The position numbers were made by a program, and so were the translations under genes. Under the pieces are notes generated by a model that made no database searches, was not told the DNA's origin, and was given only the letters and a program-made list of their open reading frames with translations. Shown one piece after another: positions 45,960 through 55,484 of a stretch of 64,000 nt of DNA. Numbering within the stretch: the stretch's first letter is position 1; each line of letters starts with the position of its first letter. The DNA comes from Candidatus Nitrospira nitrosa (GTDB taxonomy: Bacteria > Nitrospirota > Nitrospiria > Nitrospirales > Nitrospiraceae), in assembly GCF_001458735.1 (NCBI RefSeq), contig NZ_CZQA01000001.1:868001-932000 (forward strand). The letters are read 5' to 3'.

Positions 45960-47444
45960 ATGTCATCGCATTTCCATCCTACGATGGGTTCTCTTCTCGG
46001 AATCGGACTTGTGAGCGGGGCTTTAATTTGGGCCGGTCATTCACTCACTGCGTCCCATGCATCCAATGCCTTGTCACAGCGCGCCACGGTGGCCGCCGTT
46101 GCGCCACCGGCACCTGGCTTTACAGATGTTGCCAAGCGAGTGACTCCGGCGGTTGTGAACATTACGACGATCATGACGGAGAATGTGGCGGACGGCTCCC
46201 CTGTTCCGGACGAGTTGCGAGAGCGAATGGAGGAGTTCTTTGGGAAACCATTCGGACCGCGTGGTCGGCGACCTGGCGATCCATTTGACCAGCGAGCGCC
46301 TCGGAGAGGGCAAGGATCCGGCGTGATCATTTCATCGGATGGCTATCTTGTGACCAATAATCATGTGATTGCTCAGGCCCGAGAGGTTAACGTCACACTT
46401 CCCGACAAGCGGGAATTTAAGGGTACGATCATCGGGGTGGATCCGAAGAGTGACCTCGCTGTGATCAAGATCAATGCCGATCATCTTCCGACCGTGACCT
46501 GGGGTGACGCGTCGAGTCTGCAAGTCGGTGAGTATGTCTTGGCGGTTGGCAATCCCTTTGGGCTCAATTCCACTGTCACCCTCGGGATCGTGAGCGCGGT
46601 GGGTCGCGGTCAGATGGGCATCACCCAGTACGAGGATTTTATTCAGACGGATGCCGCCATTAATCCGGGCAACTCAGGCGGTGCACTGGTGAATACAAAA
46701 GGAGAGCTGGTGGGCATCAACACGGCCATTTTTTCACAGACCGGAGGGTATCAGGGTGTCGGGTTCGCCGTGTCGACCACGATGGCCAAGCCGATTTATG
46801 AGAGTCTGATCAAAACCGGCAAGGTCGTCCGAGGATATCTTGGGATTGGACTTCAGGGATTGAACCAGGATCTGGCCACGGCATTCGGTCTCAAGGATGC
46901 GAAAGGCGCGTTGATCAGTGATGTGAAAGCAGGGAGTCCCGCGGATCACGCCGGCCTGAAGCAGGGAGATGTGATCGTCGGCTATCAAGGGACTTCGGTG
47001 GAAGATGGTGTCGCGTTACAACGACTCGTCACCAGGACCACTGTTGGTGCCAACGTGACCCTCAACGTCATTCGCGATGGACATGAACGTGAAGTGACCG
47101 TCAGGGTCGGTGCGCAGCCTGAGGAATCTAAAGTCGCGAAGGTGCAGCACGGAGGTTCCGACGATGCGTTGTCGGGCCTCGTGGTTGAGGAGCTTGATCA
47201 GGACCGGGCAAGACAATTTGGATTCCACGGAGTGCAAGGTGTTGTGGTGACAAGGGTTGATCCGGATAGCAGTGCCGAGAAGTCCGGTCTCTCTGCAGGT
47301 GATGTGATCCAAGAAATGAATCGGCAACCGATCAGATCAGTCAAAGATTTTGAAAAGGCATCCGCAGACCTTAAGAAGGGAGTCAACGTCCTGATGCTGA
47401 TTAATCGCCGAGGGAATGCACTGTTTCTCTCCGTGAAGGTGTGA
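45960..47444 (+). CDS. HtrA/DegP-family periplasmic serine protease with two PDZ domains
   Basis: 494 residues. A signal or anchor segment ('MGSLLGIGLVSGALIWAGH') is followed by a trypsin-like domain with the catalytic triad His in 'YLVTNNHVIAQ', Asp in 'DPKSDLAVIKI' and Ser in 'AAINPGNSGGALVN'. PDZ1 ('YLGIGLQGLNQDLATAFGL') and PDZ2 ('GLVVEELDQDRARQFGF', 'VVVTRVDPDSSAEKSGL') follow. This layout degrades or chaperones misfolded envelope proteins. AAGGAGGG precedes the ATG. It lies 138 bases after the kinase gene in the same direction, so it may be a target of that two-component system. Confidence 0.95.
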   Translation: MSSHFHPTMGSLLGIGLVSGALIWAGHSLTASHASNALSQRATVAAVAPPAPGFTDVAKRVTPAVVNITTIMTENVADGSPVPDELRERMEEFFGKPFGPRGRRPGDPFDQRAPRRGQGSGVIISSDGYLVTNNHVIAQAREVNVTLPDKREFKGTIIGVDPKSDLAVIKINADHLPTVTWGDASSLQVGEYVLAVGNPFGLNSTVTLGIVSAVGRGQMGITQYEDFIQTDAAINPGNSGGALVNTKGELVGINTAIFSQTGGYQGVGFAVSTTMAKPIYESLIKTGKVVRGYLGIGLQGLNQDLATAFGLKDAKGALISDVKAGSPADHAGLKQGDVIVGYQGTSVEDGVALQRLVTRTTVGANVTLNVIRDGHEREVTVRVGAQPEESKVAKVQHGGSDDALSGLVVEELDQDRARQFGFHGVQGVVVTRVDPDSSAEKSGLSAGDVIQEMNRQPIRSVKDFEKASADLKKGVNVLMLINRRGNALFLSVKV

Positions 47445-47471
47445 GTCTGGGCATACGCTTTCAGCAGCGGG

Positions 47472-47489
47472 GCGTGTCCGTGGACACGC
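47472..47489. terminator. GC-rich hairpin between htrA and rimO
   Basis: An 8-bp perfect inverted repeat, gcgtgtcc/ggacacgc, has a 2-base loop and lies between two convergent genes. No U-tract follows on either strand, so its role as a terminator is uncertain. Confidence 0.4.
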
Positions 47490-47564
47490 TCCGCTTGCCG
47501 TTATCGGTTCGGACTTCACGATGGGTATGGACGACACTGACGCTACGTGAGGGAAAGAATGCGG

Positions 47565-49007
47565 TCATTGCCCGGGCGGTGAAAGGATGCGTCCGACGAG
47601 ATCGAAACCCGCCGCATCGGTGATCTCGACTCTGCAGAAGTCACCAGGTGTCGGATCTGAAGCCTTGCCACCAGCATCGGCTGAGTCCTCGTCGACATAG
47701 ACGACGCCGTCTATTTCAGGCGCAAGTCCTTCATGGCGCCCTTCGAGAACGCCTTCCGTTTCGTCGGATCGCCCATCAATAAGGACATCGAGGATTGATC
47801 CAATCGCGGCTCTGCCTTTGGCAGAGGCAATTGCTTCTTGAACAGAGAGGATGATATTCCGGCGGTCATCCATCACCTCTCGTTCGACTTTATCGTCTAA
47901 ATCAGCTGCCGGAGTTTGGTCCTCATCCGAATACACAAACACTGCGACTCGGTCGAACTCTGCCTGTTCGACAAAGTCGCGCAGCTCAGTGAACGCGGCG
48001 TCAGTTTCTCCTGGAAATCCGACAATGAAGGCCGTCCGGAAGGTGACTCCGGGGATGCGGGTCCGGATACGATCGACAAGTGATTCGATGGCCGCACGAT
48101 TTCCCAGACGATGCATGCGGGTGAGCATGCGATCATTGATATGCTGGAGCGGCATATCGATATACTTGGTGATCTTGTCTTCCCCGGCATAGAGGTCCAG
48201 TAACTCATCCGTGACTTGTTGAGGGTAGAGGTAAAAAGGCCGGATCCAGTGCAGGCCATCCACTTTGACCAAGTCACGAAGGAGCGACACGAGGCCTTGG
48301 CGAAGGCCGAGATCGACACCATAGTTGATGGTGTCTTGTGAGATGAGGTTGATCTCCTTGACCCCTTCCGCGGCGAGCCGACGTGCTTCTGCCACGATCG
48401 ATTCCACCGGTCGGCTGCGCTGTTTCCCACGCATCAACGGAATCGCGCAGAATGTACAGTTGCGATTGCAGCCTTCGGCGATTTTGACGTAGGCGCTGTG
48501 CTGCTTGCCGAGTCGTAGACGGGGGGCCAATTCATCGTACAAATAGGGAGGCTGACTGATCCAGAGGCGTTGCCGTCGCTTTTTAGGAGCCAACAGGTCT
48601 CGGCAAATCTCCGCGATCTTGCCGAATTCACCAGTGCCGACGACCCCGTCCAATTCCGGTAATTCTTTCAACAAGTCTCCCTGATACCGCTGGGCCAAGC
48701 AGCCTGCGGCGATCAGGACGCGGCAGCGTCCGGTCTTTTTGAGATGCCCATGTTCGAGGATCGTGTTGATCGATTCCTGTTTCGCTTCTTCTATGAAGCC
48801 GCAGGTATTGACGATGACCACTTCGGCTTGTTTTGGATCGTCGGTGAGTTGAAACCCGTCCGTAACCAACGTCCCGAGCATGATTTCTGAATCGACCTGA
48901 TTCTTCGAGCAGCCCAGGTTGACGAAACCGATGGTCGTTGCGGCACGGTTGACGCGAGTGGTCTTCGTGGAGCGCGCGCGCTTTGGAGTAATCAAGGGTT
49001 GTGACAT
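47565..49007 (-). CDS. rimO: ribosomal protein S12 methylthiotransferase
   Basis: A radical SAM enzyme that adds a methylthio group to an Asp of ribosomal protein S12. The N-terminal domain shows 'GFVNLGCSKNQVDSEIMLG' (RimO-type rather than MiaB-type) and 'VIVNTCGFIEEAKQESI'. The SAM cluster motif is 'EGCNRNCTFCAIPLMRGKQRSR' (C-x3-C-x2-C), and the TRAM domain is at the end. The 480-residue length is slightly long, from an extra ~20-residue N-terminus; a later start is possible, but no better ATG was noted before 'IGFVNLGC'. Confidence 0.95.
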   Translation of the reverse strand: MSQPLITPKRARSTKTTRVNRAATTIGFVNLGCSKNQVDSEIMLGTLVTDGFQLTDDPKQAEVVIVNTCGFIEEAKQESINTILEHGHLKKTGRCRVLIAAGCLAQRYQGDLLKELPELDGVVGTGEFGKIAEICRDLLAPKKRRQRLWISQPPYLYDELAPRLRLGKQHSAYVKIAEGCNRNCTFCAIPLMRGKQRSRPVESIVAEARRLAAEGVKEINLISQDTINYGVDLGLRQGLVSLLRDLVKVDGLHWIRPFYLYPQQVTDELLDLYAGEDKITKYIDMPLQHINDRMLTRMHRLGNRAAIESLVDRIRTRIPGVTFRTAFIVGFPGETDAAFTELRDFVEQAEFDRVAVFVYSDEDQTPAADLDDKVEREVMDDRRNIILSVQEAIASAKGRAAIGSILDVLIDGRSDETEGVLEGRHEGLAPEIDGVVYVDEDSADAGGKASDPTPGDFCRVEITDAAGFDLVGRILSPPGQ

Positions 49008-49088
49008 GTCAGGCAGTCTACGGGAGGGTTAAAAAGGCTGTCAATGAGACCCTTGCGGGGCCCAATGAATTCCCCTACAGTGTCCCGC

Positions 49089-49625
49089 ATGATTCGCACC
49101 TTTCAGGGCATTAAACCCACGATCCCTCAGTCCTGTTTTATCGAGACGACGGCGGTTGTGATCGGTGATGTCGTCATGGGGGAAGAGTGCAGTGTGTGGT
49201 TCAATGCCGTGATCCGAGGCGATGTGCACTACATTCGGATCGGGAGTCGGACCAACATACAAGACATCTGCATGTTGCATGTGACACACGACACTCATCC
49301 CCTGATCATCGGCAGTAACGTCACGATCGGGCACAACGTGGTGCTGCACGGCTGTACGATTCAGGATCGTGTGTTGGTTGGCATGGGTGCCATCATCATG
49401 GACGGTGCGGTGATCGGGGAGGACTCGGTGGTGGGAGCCGGAGCGCTGGTTGTCGAAGGGACGATTGTGCCGCCGAAGAGCGTAATCCTCGGGTCGCCTG
49501 CGAAGGTCAAGCGACCGGTCACCGAGGAGGAATTAGCCTGGATCAGGGAATCGGCGGGAAACTATGTTCGATATGCCAGGCAGTACATGGGCGATCCAGC
49601 TAAGAAGACCGGATTTGAGATCTGA
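49089..49625 (+). CDS. gamma-carbonic-anhydrase-like hexapeptide-repeat protein
   Basis: 178 residues from ATG 49089 (MIRTFQGIKP), where family alignment would begin; the frame is open to ATG 49044, and start choice is uncertain because neither has a strong ribosome site. Left-handed beta-helix hexapeptides run through the middle ('AVVIGDVVMGEECSVWFNAVIRGD'). The metal histidines are in 'LHVTHDTHP' and 'IGHNVVLHG'. YrdA/PaaY/CaiE relatives bind zinc, and some hydrate CO2. The C-terminal helix is present. Confidence 0.88.
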   Translation: MIRTFQGIKPTIPQSCFIETTAVVIGDVVMGEECSVWFNAVIRGDVHYIRIGSRTNIQDICMLHVTHDTHPLIIGSNVTIGHNVVLHGCTIQDRVLVGMGAIIMDGAVIGEDSVVGAGALVVEGTIVPPKSVILGSPAKVKRPVTEEELAWIRESAGNYVRYARQYMGDPAKKTGFEI

Positions 49626-49652
49626 TACATCTCAAGTGTCGACTCCAGATCC

Positions 49653-50354
49653 TCACCTCTCAGTCCTACCAACCTTAATGAGGCAGACCGGATCTCCTAC
49701 GAGCGCCGTGGCATAATGTTTTCGATCCACGCGATACGGAACCTTGTGTCTATGGCACCAGTCTGCAATCCAAATAACTTCCTCGCTCGACGTCGTGACA
49801 AGACCGGGCAACGTTAGCTTCGGCATGCAGCGGTTGACGATGGATTGGACAATCCGTCGCTCTTTCTGAAATCTCGCAGGATCGAATGTAACCGGATCCG
49901 CCCGCCCGTACGACAACGGCGCCAAGTGAGGAAATCTTTCCGGATCGTTGAGCACGCTGACCATGCACAGATGGTCGAACCGGCCTCGTGCTGATCCGGC
50001 ATCGCGAGCAAGGAAGCGCACGGGTAGGTCACGACAAGCACGGTTGAGCACCGTAACTTCAGATCGCCGGAGATTATAGGGCTCAACGTGGCGTTCACGG
50101 TCAATGGACTCTGCGATCAGCACGGGGAGCTCCGCGACACCAGCTCCGATGTACAGACTTCGGCCACCACGCGATAGTTTTCCTACGAGGGCCTCGGCTA
50201 TCTTCGTTCCCAGTCGCCGGCAGGGTTCCCGCTTCGCTCGCCAGAACTCATCACCACCCTCGTAGCAGTAGACGGACTCTAGGCGCTTGTAATCGAGGCG
50301 ATCAAATACAGAAGTGATAGCCTGACGAGTTGAGTCAGAGGGGTGTTTTCGCAT
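49653..50354 (-). CDS. hypothetical protein, possible methyltransferase-like fold
   Basis: 233 residues. 'GGRSLYIGAGVAELPVLIAESIDRERHVEPYNLRRSEVTVLNRAC' resembles a glycine-rich SAM- or nucleotide-binding strand-loop-helix followed by an acidic second strand, but no specific family was recognised. It has no signal or transmembrane segment. It is transcribed away from the DUF433 toxin-antitoxin pair. Function unknown. Confidence 0.65.
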   Translation of the reverse strand: MRKHPSDSTRQAITSVFDRLDYKRLESVYCYEGGDEFWRAKREPCRRLGTKIAEALVGKLSRGGRSLYIGAGVAELPVLIAESIDRERHVEPYNLRRSEVTVLNRACRDLPVRFLARDAGSARGRFDHLCMVSVLNDPERFPHLAPLSYGRADPVTFDPARFQKERRIVQSIVNRCMPKLTLPGLVTTSSEEVIWIADWCHRHKVPYRVDRKHYATALVGDPVCLIKVGRTER

Positions 50355-50446
50355 GCCTGCTATCTTATGTCACAGGAGCATACTAAAAGCGATGTTGTCT
50401 TTCTTCTCTTGACCGGTTGTCCCCTTGGGGTTATAAGCTTGGCGTA

Positions 50447-51169
50447 ATGAGTAATAAGAGGTCTCCAACATTTTCCAAGCCTATTGATATCCGCGAAGTC
50501 GCCACCTATGGCATAACCGAAGCCGCCCACTACCTGCGCATCCCACGCACGACCATTCGCGACTGGATGTCCGGCCGACATTACCGTAGCAATGCGGGAG
50601 ATCGCTTCTCTAGGCCAATCATCCATGTCCCCAATCCCCCAGTAAAGTTGCTGTCATTCATGAATCTGGTTGAAATTCATGTACTGGATGCCATCCGCCG
50701 CAAGCATGATATCCCCCTAGAGAAAGTGAGAACGGCGGTCAACTATCTCACCAAACAGTTTCCCTCGCGTCATCCACTTGCCGATCAAGAGTTTGTCACA
50801 GACGGGTTGAATCTCTTCATCAAGAAATTCAGCCGGCTGATTAACATTTCCCAGGAGGGGCAACTAGCTATCGAAGAAGTGCTGCAGGCACACCTCCATC
50901 GAATTGAGCGGGACCTCCACGGGATTCCCGTCAGACTGTACCCGTTCACCCGGAAGCGAGATCTACAAGAAGAACCGAGGTCGGTTGTCATTGACCCGCA
51001 AGTGTCCTTTGGCCGGCCGGTCCTGGTAGGGACTGGTATTCCAACAGCGGTGATTGCTGAACGTTATAAAGCCGGTGAATCAATGGATGCGCTCGCAGAG
51101 GACTATGGACGCCAGCGAGCTGAAATCGAAGAAGCGATCAGATGTGAGCTCACCATCGAAGCCGCCTGA
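50447..51169 (+). CDS. DUF433-family antitoxin with N-terminal HTH
   Basis: 240 residues from ATG 50447. The N-terminal 'YGITEAAHYLRIPRTTIRDWMSG' is a MerR-like helix-turn-helix. The C-terminal ~70 residues ('SVVIDPQVSFGRPVLVGTGIPTAVIAERYKAGESMDALAEDYG') are DUF433, the antitoxin domain typically paired with PIN-like DUF5615 toxins. Its end overlaps the toxin gene by 65 bases, a strong sign of coupling. It probably neutralises the toxin and represses the pair. Confidence 0.85.
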   Translation: MSNKRSPTFSKPIDIREVATYGITEAAHYLRIPRTTIRDWMSGRHYRSNAGDRFSRPIIHVPNPPVKLLSFMNLVEIHVLDAIRRKHDIPLEKVRTAVNYLTKQFPSRHPLADQEFVTDGLNLFIKKFSRLINISQEGQLAIEEVLQAHLHRIERDLHGIPVRLYPFTRKRDLQEEPRSVVIDPQVSFGRPVLVGTGIPTAVIAERYKAGESMDALAEDYGRQRAEIEEAIRCELTIEAA

Positions 51170-51554
51170 ACCTCCTGTCTTTTTCCTCGACCGCTCTCTT
51201 GGGAAGATACGCATTGCTACCGCACTCCGCCAGACCGGTGCCATCGTCCACATTCACGACGATTACTTCCCGCCTAATGCTAAAGATGAGGATTGGTTAA
51301 CCAGAGTCGGGCGTAACGGCTGGATCGTTCTGACTAAAGATCACCGCATCAGATATAGAAATCTCGAACGAGAGGCATTGATGAATGCGGGTGTCGGCGC
51401 ATTTATCCTGACGGCGGGTGATCTCCAGGGCGACGAAATGGCGAAGATCTTTGTGAAGGCCTTGCCGGCCATTGCGAAATTTCTCCGAAAACACAAGAAG
51501 CCGTTCATCGCCAGAGTGGTACGAGATGGCTCGGTCTCGTTGCTCTTTCGATAG
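51105..51554 (+). CDS. PIN-like toxin (DUF5615/Mut7-C-like)
   Basis: 149 residues from ATG 51105 (AGAGG upstream), overlapping the antitoxin gene; GTG 51144 would be an alternative. After ~30 polar residues the domain starts 'FFLDRSLGKIRIATALRQTGAIVHIHDDYFPP', then 'DEDWLTRVGRNGWIVLTKDHRIRYRNLER', the PIN-like arrangement with acidic residues that bind metal for RNA cleavage. Family knowledge makes it a probable ribonuclease toxin paired with the DUF433 protein. It faces the SIR2 gene. Confidence 0.82.
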   Translation: MDASELKSKKRSDVSSPSKPPEPPVFFLDRSLGKIRIATALRQTGAIVHIHDDYFPPNAKDEDWLTRVGRNGWIVLTKDHRIRYRNLEREALMNAGVGAFILTAGDLQGDEMAKIFVKALPAIAKFLRKHKKPFIARVVRDGSVSLLFR

Positions 51555-51659
51555 GCTCATACCATCTTCCTGCGAGTAATTTACAATTGATCCTGGAACA
51601 CTCAGTTGAGGAACGACTTGTGAGACCCCGCTGATTGCAGGGTGTTACTCACATCGCTA

Positions 51660-54600
51660 TCACATCCCCCGTCTCCGGAAATATTCTCGTAGTCGCTGGT
51701 ATCGGGCATCATGCGCAAGCTGTGGTGCGGCTTGCGCGATTTGGTCCAAACATTTCCCTAATTCCCGAGGGGCCCATTGCTGATCCACAATTACAGCATT
51801 CAGCAGACAGAGTGCATCTGCAGGAAATCTATTGCACAAATCCGACTCATGTAACAGATCCACGACGTAGTCCGGGTGTTCAATCGGCCGCAGCCAGTCT
51901 TGCACCGCAGCCAATGCCACCGCGAATTCGCCTCGGGCGGCAATGACCAACCGAGTCAAGGATTCGGCGATTCGCGGGGTGGCGAGGTCACGGGATTTTG
52001 GCCAGACCTCTTGCCAGAACGGCTGGACACGGTTCTTCCAGTAGTCCTCGCGCTGGTCGGACGCTCCTTCAAGTGCCTGGGACAGCGCCTGTGCGCATTT
52101 CTCAAGCCCTTCTTGAGGCAGCGCCCCAAGGGCGGATCGGAACTCATCCCCGATGTAGCCTTCCGTCGGCCCGAGCGCTGCGTACGTCAGGAAGTGTGCG
52201 AACTGCTGGCGATGTTCGCCTAGGTCAGCATAGTGTCTTGCGCTTTCCAGGAACTGCGGTTTGAATGCAATTAACAAGGGCTGGTACAAGCGTGGAGACC
52301 ACAGAAAACCTTCCCATACAGCTTTCGCTTCGCTGGGGTTGTCCCAACTGAATAAGGGCAACAGATATTGCTCGGCCCAGGTTCGTTCAACCCGGAAGAG
52401 CGCGATCAATTGCGAACCCAGCAGCACTCGGCCGTGGCGGAAGCGGTCTAGCTGCACATCGCAGATTTCTGTAAAGAAGGGCTTAATGTCGGCTGGAAGC
52501 TGATCGTTGTCGTTCGGGTTCCGTTTGAACCAACGGTTGATCAGCGCCTGCGTGACACGCCCGACCGGATGATTGATGGCTTCGGTAACAGGCTGATCAA
52601 TCGGCTCGCCATTGCTTGTCATCCCGGTGCCTGTTTCGAGTGGCAGAGCTAGAACCCGGCGGCACAGGTTCAGCAGAATTTCCTCGTGCTGATTGATCGA
52701 CTTTGATACGGTCTCAATCCACCACGCTACACCGTGGGCAAGCTCCTGAATGACAGGATCAGGCATGGTTTGCACCAGAGGTGCGGCGTAACGCCAGGAC
52801 CTCAACACCATGCCTTCTTCGCTCCAGACCTGCAGAGCTTCCCGCCATCGCCCAACTGGCCATACATCTTTCCTCGCTAGATCGTATAGCGCGTATAGGC
52901 CGTGAAAGAAGCGAGTGCGGCAGACGTCGCGCCACGTGTCCTCGTAGAAGGGGCGCCGTTCGGGCTGCGGCTTTGTGAGCCATTCAACGAGTTCACGGCG
53001 CGTTCGAGGTGCAATGTCAACATCCCGGCTGTCTTCATGGTCTGGATCGCCAGTGCCGCTCATCCAGTAGGAAAACTCGTCACGCTCGTTGGCCGCCAAC
53101 TGCCATTGAGGGTAGGCATTGGACAGTTCCGCTAAACGCGCCGCTGCGCGCGCTCCCAGCGTGAGGCCCGAAGCATTCAATTTGGCCAAATGTAGCCAGA
53201 CCGAACGAGCCACCAAGTCATGCCACCGTTCTAGTTCCAGATCATCCCGGTACATCTCTCGCCGTGGGCCGACCAAGATGGCGGCCTCCAGGCATTCCTG
53301 AGCAGCTCCAGCCAATTTGTGTCCCTGCAGAACGACCAGTCTGAACACCTCCCGCCCCGTATCGGTGGACCACAGCCACCAGGCGTCATCGGCCAACAGC
53401 CAATCCACCCACTGCTGAGGCGAGATGCAACCATCATGGCTAGCAGCAAATAGGGCGAGTCGTTTGAAGGTGGGATAGGGTAGTTCAAACCAGCCCTGAG
53501 CAATCCGTGAGGCGCGCGTACTGTCGATACCACGCACCGCCAACCACGCATCGCGCAACAATTCGATCAGGCTTACCCAGTCGTGGAACCCCCGGTTCTG
53601 CCAGTGAGGAGTAATGGACGGTAGATCCCAGTGTGATCGGTCACTGCGGTCGTTGGCCTCGCCCAGCTCGCGCAACAGATCCAGCGCATCGCGTAACAGT
53701 TGCTGGAAGTCCTCTAATAGCTGCGGCAAGGAAGACGCCCAATGCTCGTCCGCAAGGTCGCACAGGGTTGTATGCACGTGATCGGCAGCCAGCACCAGCT
53801 CCCAATCCACCAATTGTTGCAAGCGTTTAGGTTCGCCCTGGTTTTCTTCTTTGCCACTCCAGTGAAACGGCTTCTTCAAGGCCACTTTGGGAGAGAGCAG
53901 CTCGCGCAACTCCAGACGCAGCGTGGCAGTCAGCCCCTCTCGCTTCAGCCGACCTTTCCAGCGATAGAGGTCGGGATCAGGCCACGGTAATTTCACACGC
54001 CCGCTGAGCAACAGGCGCCACAACGTGCGCATTAAGGGGCTTGGAATGGCCTTGGGCGCTTGTGATCGGATCTCCTCCAGCTCTGTGGTCTTGCCGTCTT
54101 GCTCTAGTGAAGCAAAGTGATCCAGTCTGCGCTCGATTAGCCACAGCCAGCGCTCGTGTAACTGCCCCCCCCGTTGCGCGATCCAGATGACCAATCTCGG
54201 GTCATCCAGATGGCGCGTGAGCCAGCGAGCCAGATGAAACATCACGTCGTCCCACTGGCTGTCGGTGATGCCACCGGCAGCCAGCAGCATTGGTGGCGCG
54301 AGGTCATAGGGCGCTGGTCGGCGAATCAGGCTAAAGCGCAATTTGGTGTCCATCTCATCGCGTGGAGGCACGTCGAAGCGGGCCAGATCGCTGTGCTGAA
54401 AGCGTTCGTCCGAGAAGGCCACTAGCAACCAGTCTAGCGAAGGGACGGGGTTAAAGTCGGCAAAACGCTTAGTCGGGAGTCCTGACTTGTCCGACAAGGC
54501 CCATAACATCCGGCCCACGAAATCGTCTTGCTGCGTGCTTGCTGAAGGCTGTGCTAGAGCGTGGCTGACAATGATGCGCTCTTTTCCAAGTACGCCATCG

Positions 54601-55484
54601 CGGTAAGTATCCGCCCAGGCGTGCAAGGTTTTGTGCAGTGCCGAATGGTCATGACTGCCGACAGGCACTTGGTAGAGGATTGGTATGACACCCTTGGCCT
54701 CCCACTCGATAGTCCTGCGGTGTTCCTGTCCAGCGTCGCAATCGCCCAACGCCCAGGCTTGCGGCGTGACTTCGCCCAACATCCGGTCGGCAGCCAACGC
54801 ATCCATCATATAGCGCAACACCGGATCGTTAATGCTGTAACCAACAAAGCAGACTATATAGTTGCGGAACAGTTCGCTCACGAAACGAGCTGCCCAACGT
54901 TCGATGAGGTAAGCCTGGCCGAAATCACCACTAGTGACCACCAGCCTATTCAGAGCCGTGTCTTCCGACTTTTGGGATAACAGGCCGTGCAAGTAGACGA
55001 GGCCATTCCAGCGGCTGTTCTTCGGTATCGGCAACATTGGCGCGGCATAGGCCTGGAACGCGTGGCCCATGCGTTTGGCCGCCGTATGAAACATACGGTC
55101 GAAGTTGGTGGTGACCAGCCGCAGCGCGCCTTCACGGCTGCGCGCCAGTCGCAACAGTGCCGCCTGTGTATCGGTAGCACCCTTTCGACGCAGGTTTGGC
55201 TTCAGCGCTTGCTCAAGTGCACGGCGGACGGCCAAGCGCTGTCCCGGCAAACGTCGCTCCAGCAGGTCGAGAGTAGCGTCGAACTGCCCGCGATCGAAGG
55301 CCTCGCGCTCGATGTCCGAGAGTGGCGTGCCGGTCAGTTTGTAGATCTGCTCCACCAACCCTTTGAAACCAGGCAGGCCAGCGGGATAGGAAATTCCGGC
55401 GCCGCAGAAGAACACCACGCGGCCCTCCTCGTGCGCCTGCAAGAGCGCATCGGGGATGTCGGGGCCGTTTGTGACGAATTGCAT
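51660..55484 (-). CDS. large SIR2-domain protein, probable antiphage effector (defence-associated sirtuin type)
   Basis: 1274 residues. The N-terminal ~290 residues are a SIR2_2 domain: 'FFCGAGISYPAGLPGF' (NAD-binding GAGIS, 28-32), 'VTTNFDRMFH' near 125, the histidine in 'VYLHGLL' near 165 and 'FVGYSINDPVLRYMM' near 217. The remaining ~980 residues are helical, tryptophan-rich and without a P-loop, similar in layout to SIR2-DUF4020/Dsr1-type defence sirtuins, which deplete NAD+ on phage infection. Family assignment of the C-terminal part is by architecture only. It is next to a toxin-antitoxin pair in an accessory segment. The start has GCAGGA immediately upstream. Confidence 0.82.
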   Translation of the reverse strand: MQFVTNGPDIPDALLQAHEEGRVVFFCGAGISYPAGLPGFKGLVEQIYKLTGTPLSDIEREAFDRGQFDATLDLLERRLPGQRLAVRRALEQALKPNLRRKGATDTQAALLRLARSREGALRLVTTNFDRMFHTAAKRMGHAFQAYAAPMLPIPKNSRWNGLVYLHGLLSQKSEDTALNRLVVTSGDFGQAYLIERWAARFVSELFRNYIVCFVGYSINDPVLRYMMDALAADRMLGEVTPQAWALGDCDAGQEHRRTIEWEAKGVIPILYQVPVGSHDHSALHKTLHAWADTYRDGVLGKERIIVSHALAQPSASTQQDDFVGRMLWALSDKSGLPTKRFADFNPVPSLDWLLVAFSDERFQHSDLARFDVPPRDEMDTKLRFSLIRRPAPYDLAPPMLLAAGGITDSQWDDVMFHLARWLTRHLDDPRLVIWIAQRGGQLHERWLWLIERRLDHFASLEQDGKTTELEEIRSQAPKAIPSPLMRTLWRLLLSGRVKLPWPDPDLYRWKGRLKREGLTATLRLELRELLSPKVALKKPFHWSGKEENQGEPKRLQQLVDWELVLAADHVHTTLCDLADEHWASSLPQLLEDFQQLLRDALDLLRELGEANDRSDRSHWDLPSITPHWQNRGFHDWVSLIELLRDAWLAVRGIDSTRASRIAQGWFELPYPTFKRLALFAASHDGCISPQQWVDWLLADDAWWLWSTDTGREVFRLVVLQGHKLAGAAQECLEAAILVGPRREMYRDDLELERWHDLVARSVWLHLAKLNASGLTLGARAAARLAELSNAYPQWQLAANERDEFSYWMSGTGDPDHEDSRDVDIAPRTRRELVEWLTKPQPERRPFYEDTWRDVCRTRFFHGLYALYDLARKDVWPVGRWREALQVWSEEGMVLRSWRYAAPLVQTMPDPVIQELAHGVAWWIETVSKSINQHEEILLNLCRRVLALPLETGTGMTSNGEPIDQPVTEAINHPVGRVTQALINRWFKRNPNDNDQLPADIKPFFTEICDVQLDRFRHGRVLLGSQLIALFRVERTWAEQYLLPLFSWDNPSEAKAVWEGFLWSPRLYQPLLIAFKPQFLESARHYADLGEHRQQFAHFLTYAALGPTEGYIGDEFRSALGALPQEGLEKCAQALSQALEGASDQREDYWKNRVQPFWQEVWPKSRDLATPRIAESLTRLVIAARGEFAVALAAVQDWLRPIEHPDYVVDLLHESDLCNRFPADALCLLNAVIVDQQWAPRELGKCLDQIAQAAPQLAHDARYQRLREYFRRRGM

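Noticed and set aside
45902-46288. 128-codon frame overlapping the htrA start
   Set aside because: It is in another frame of htrA for most of its length and has no domain; the htrA start has a far better ribosome site.
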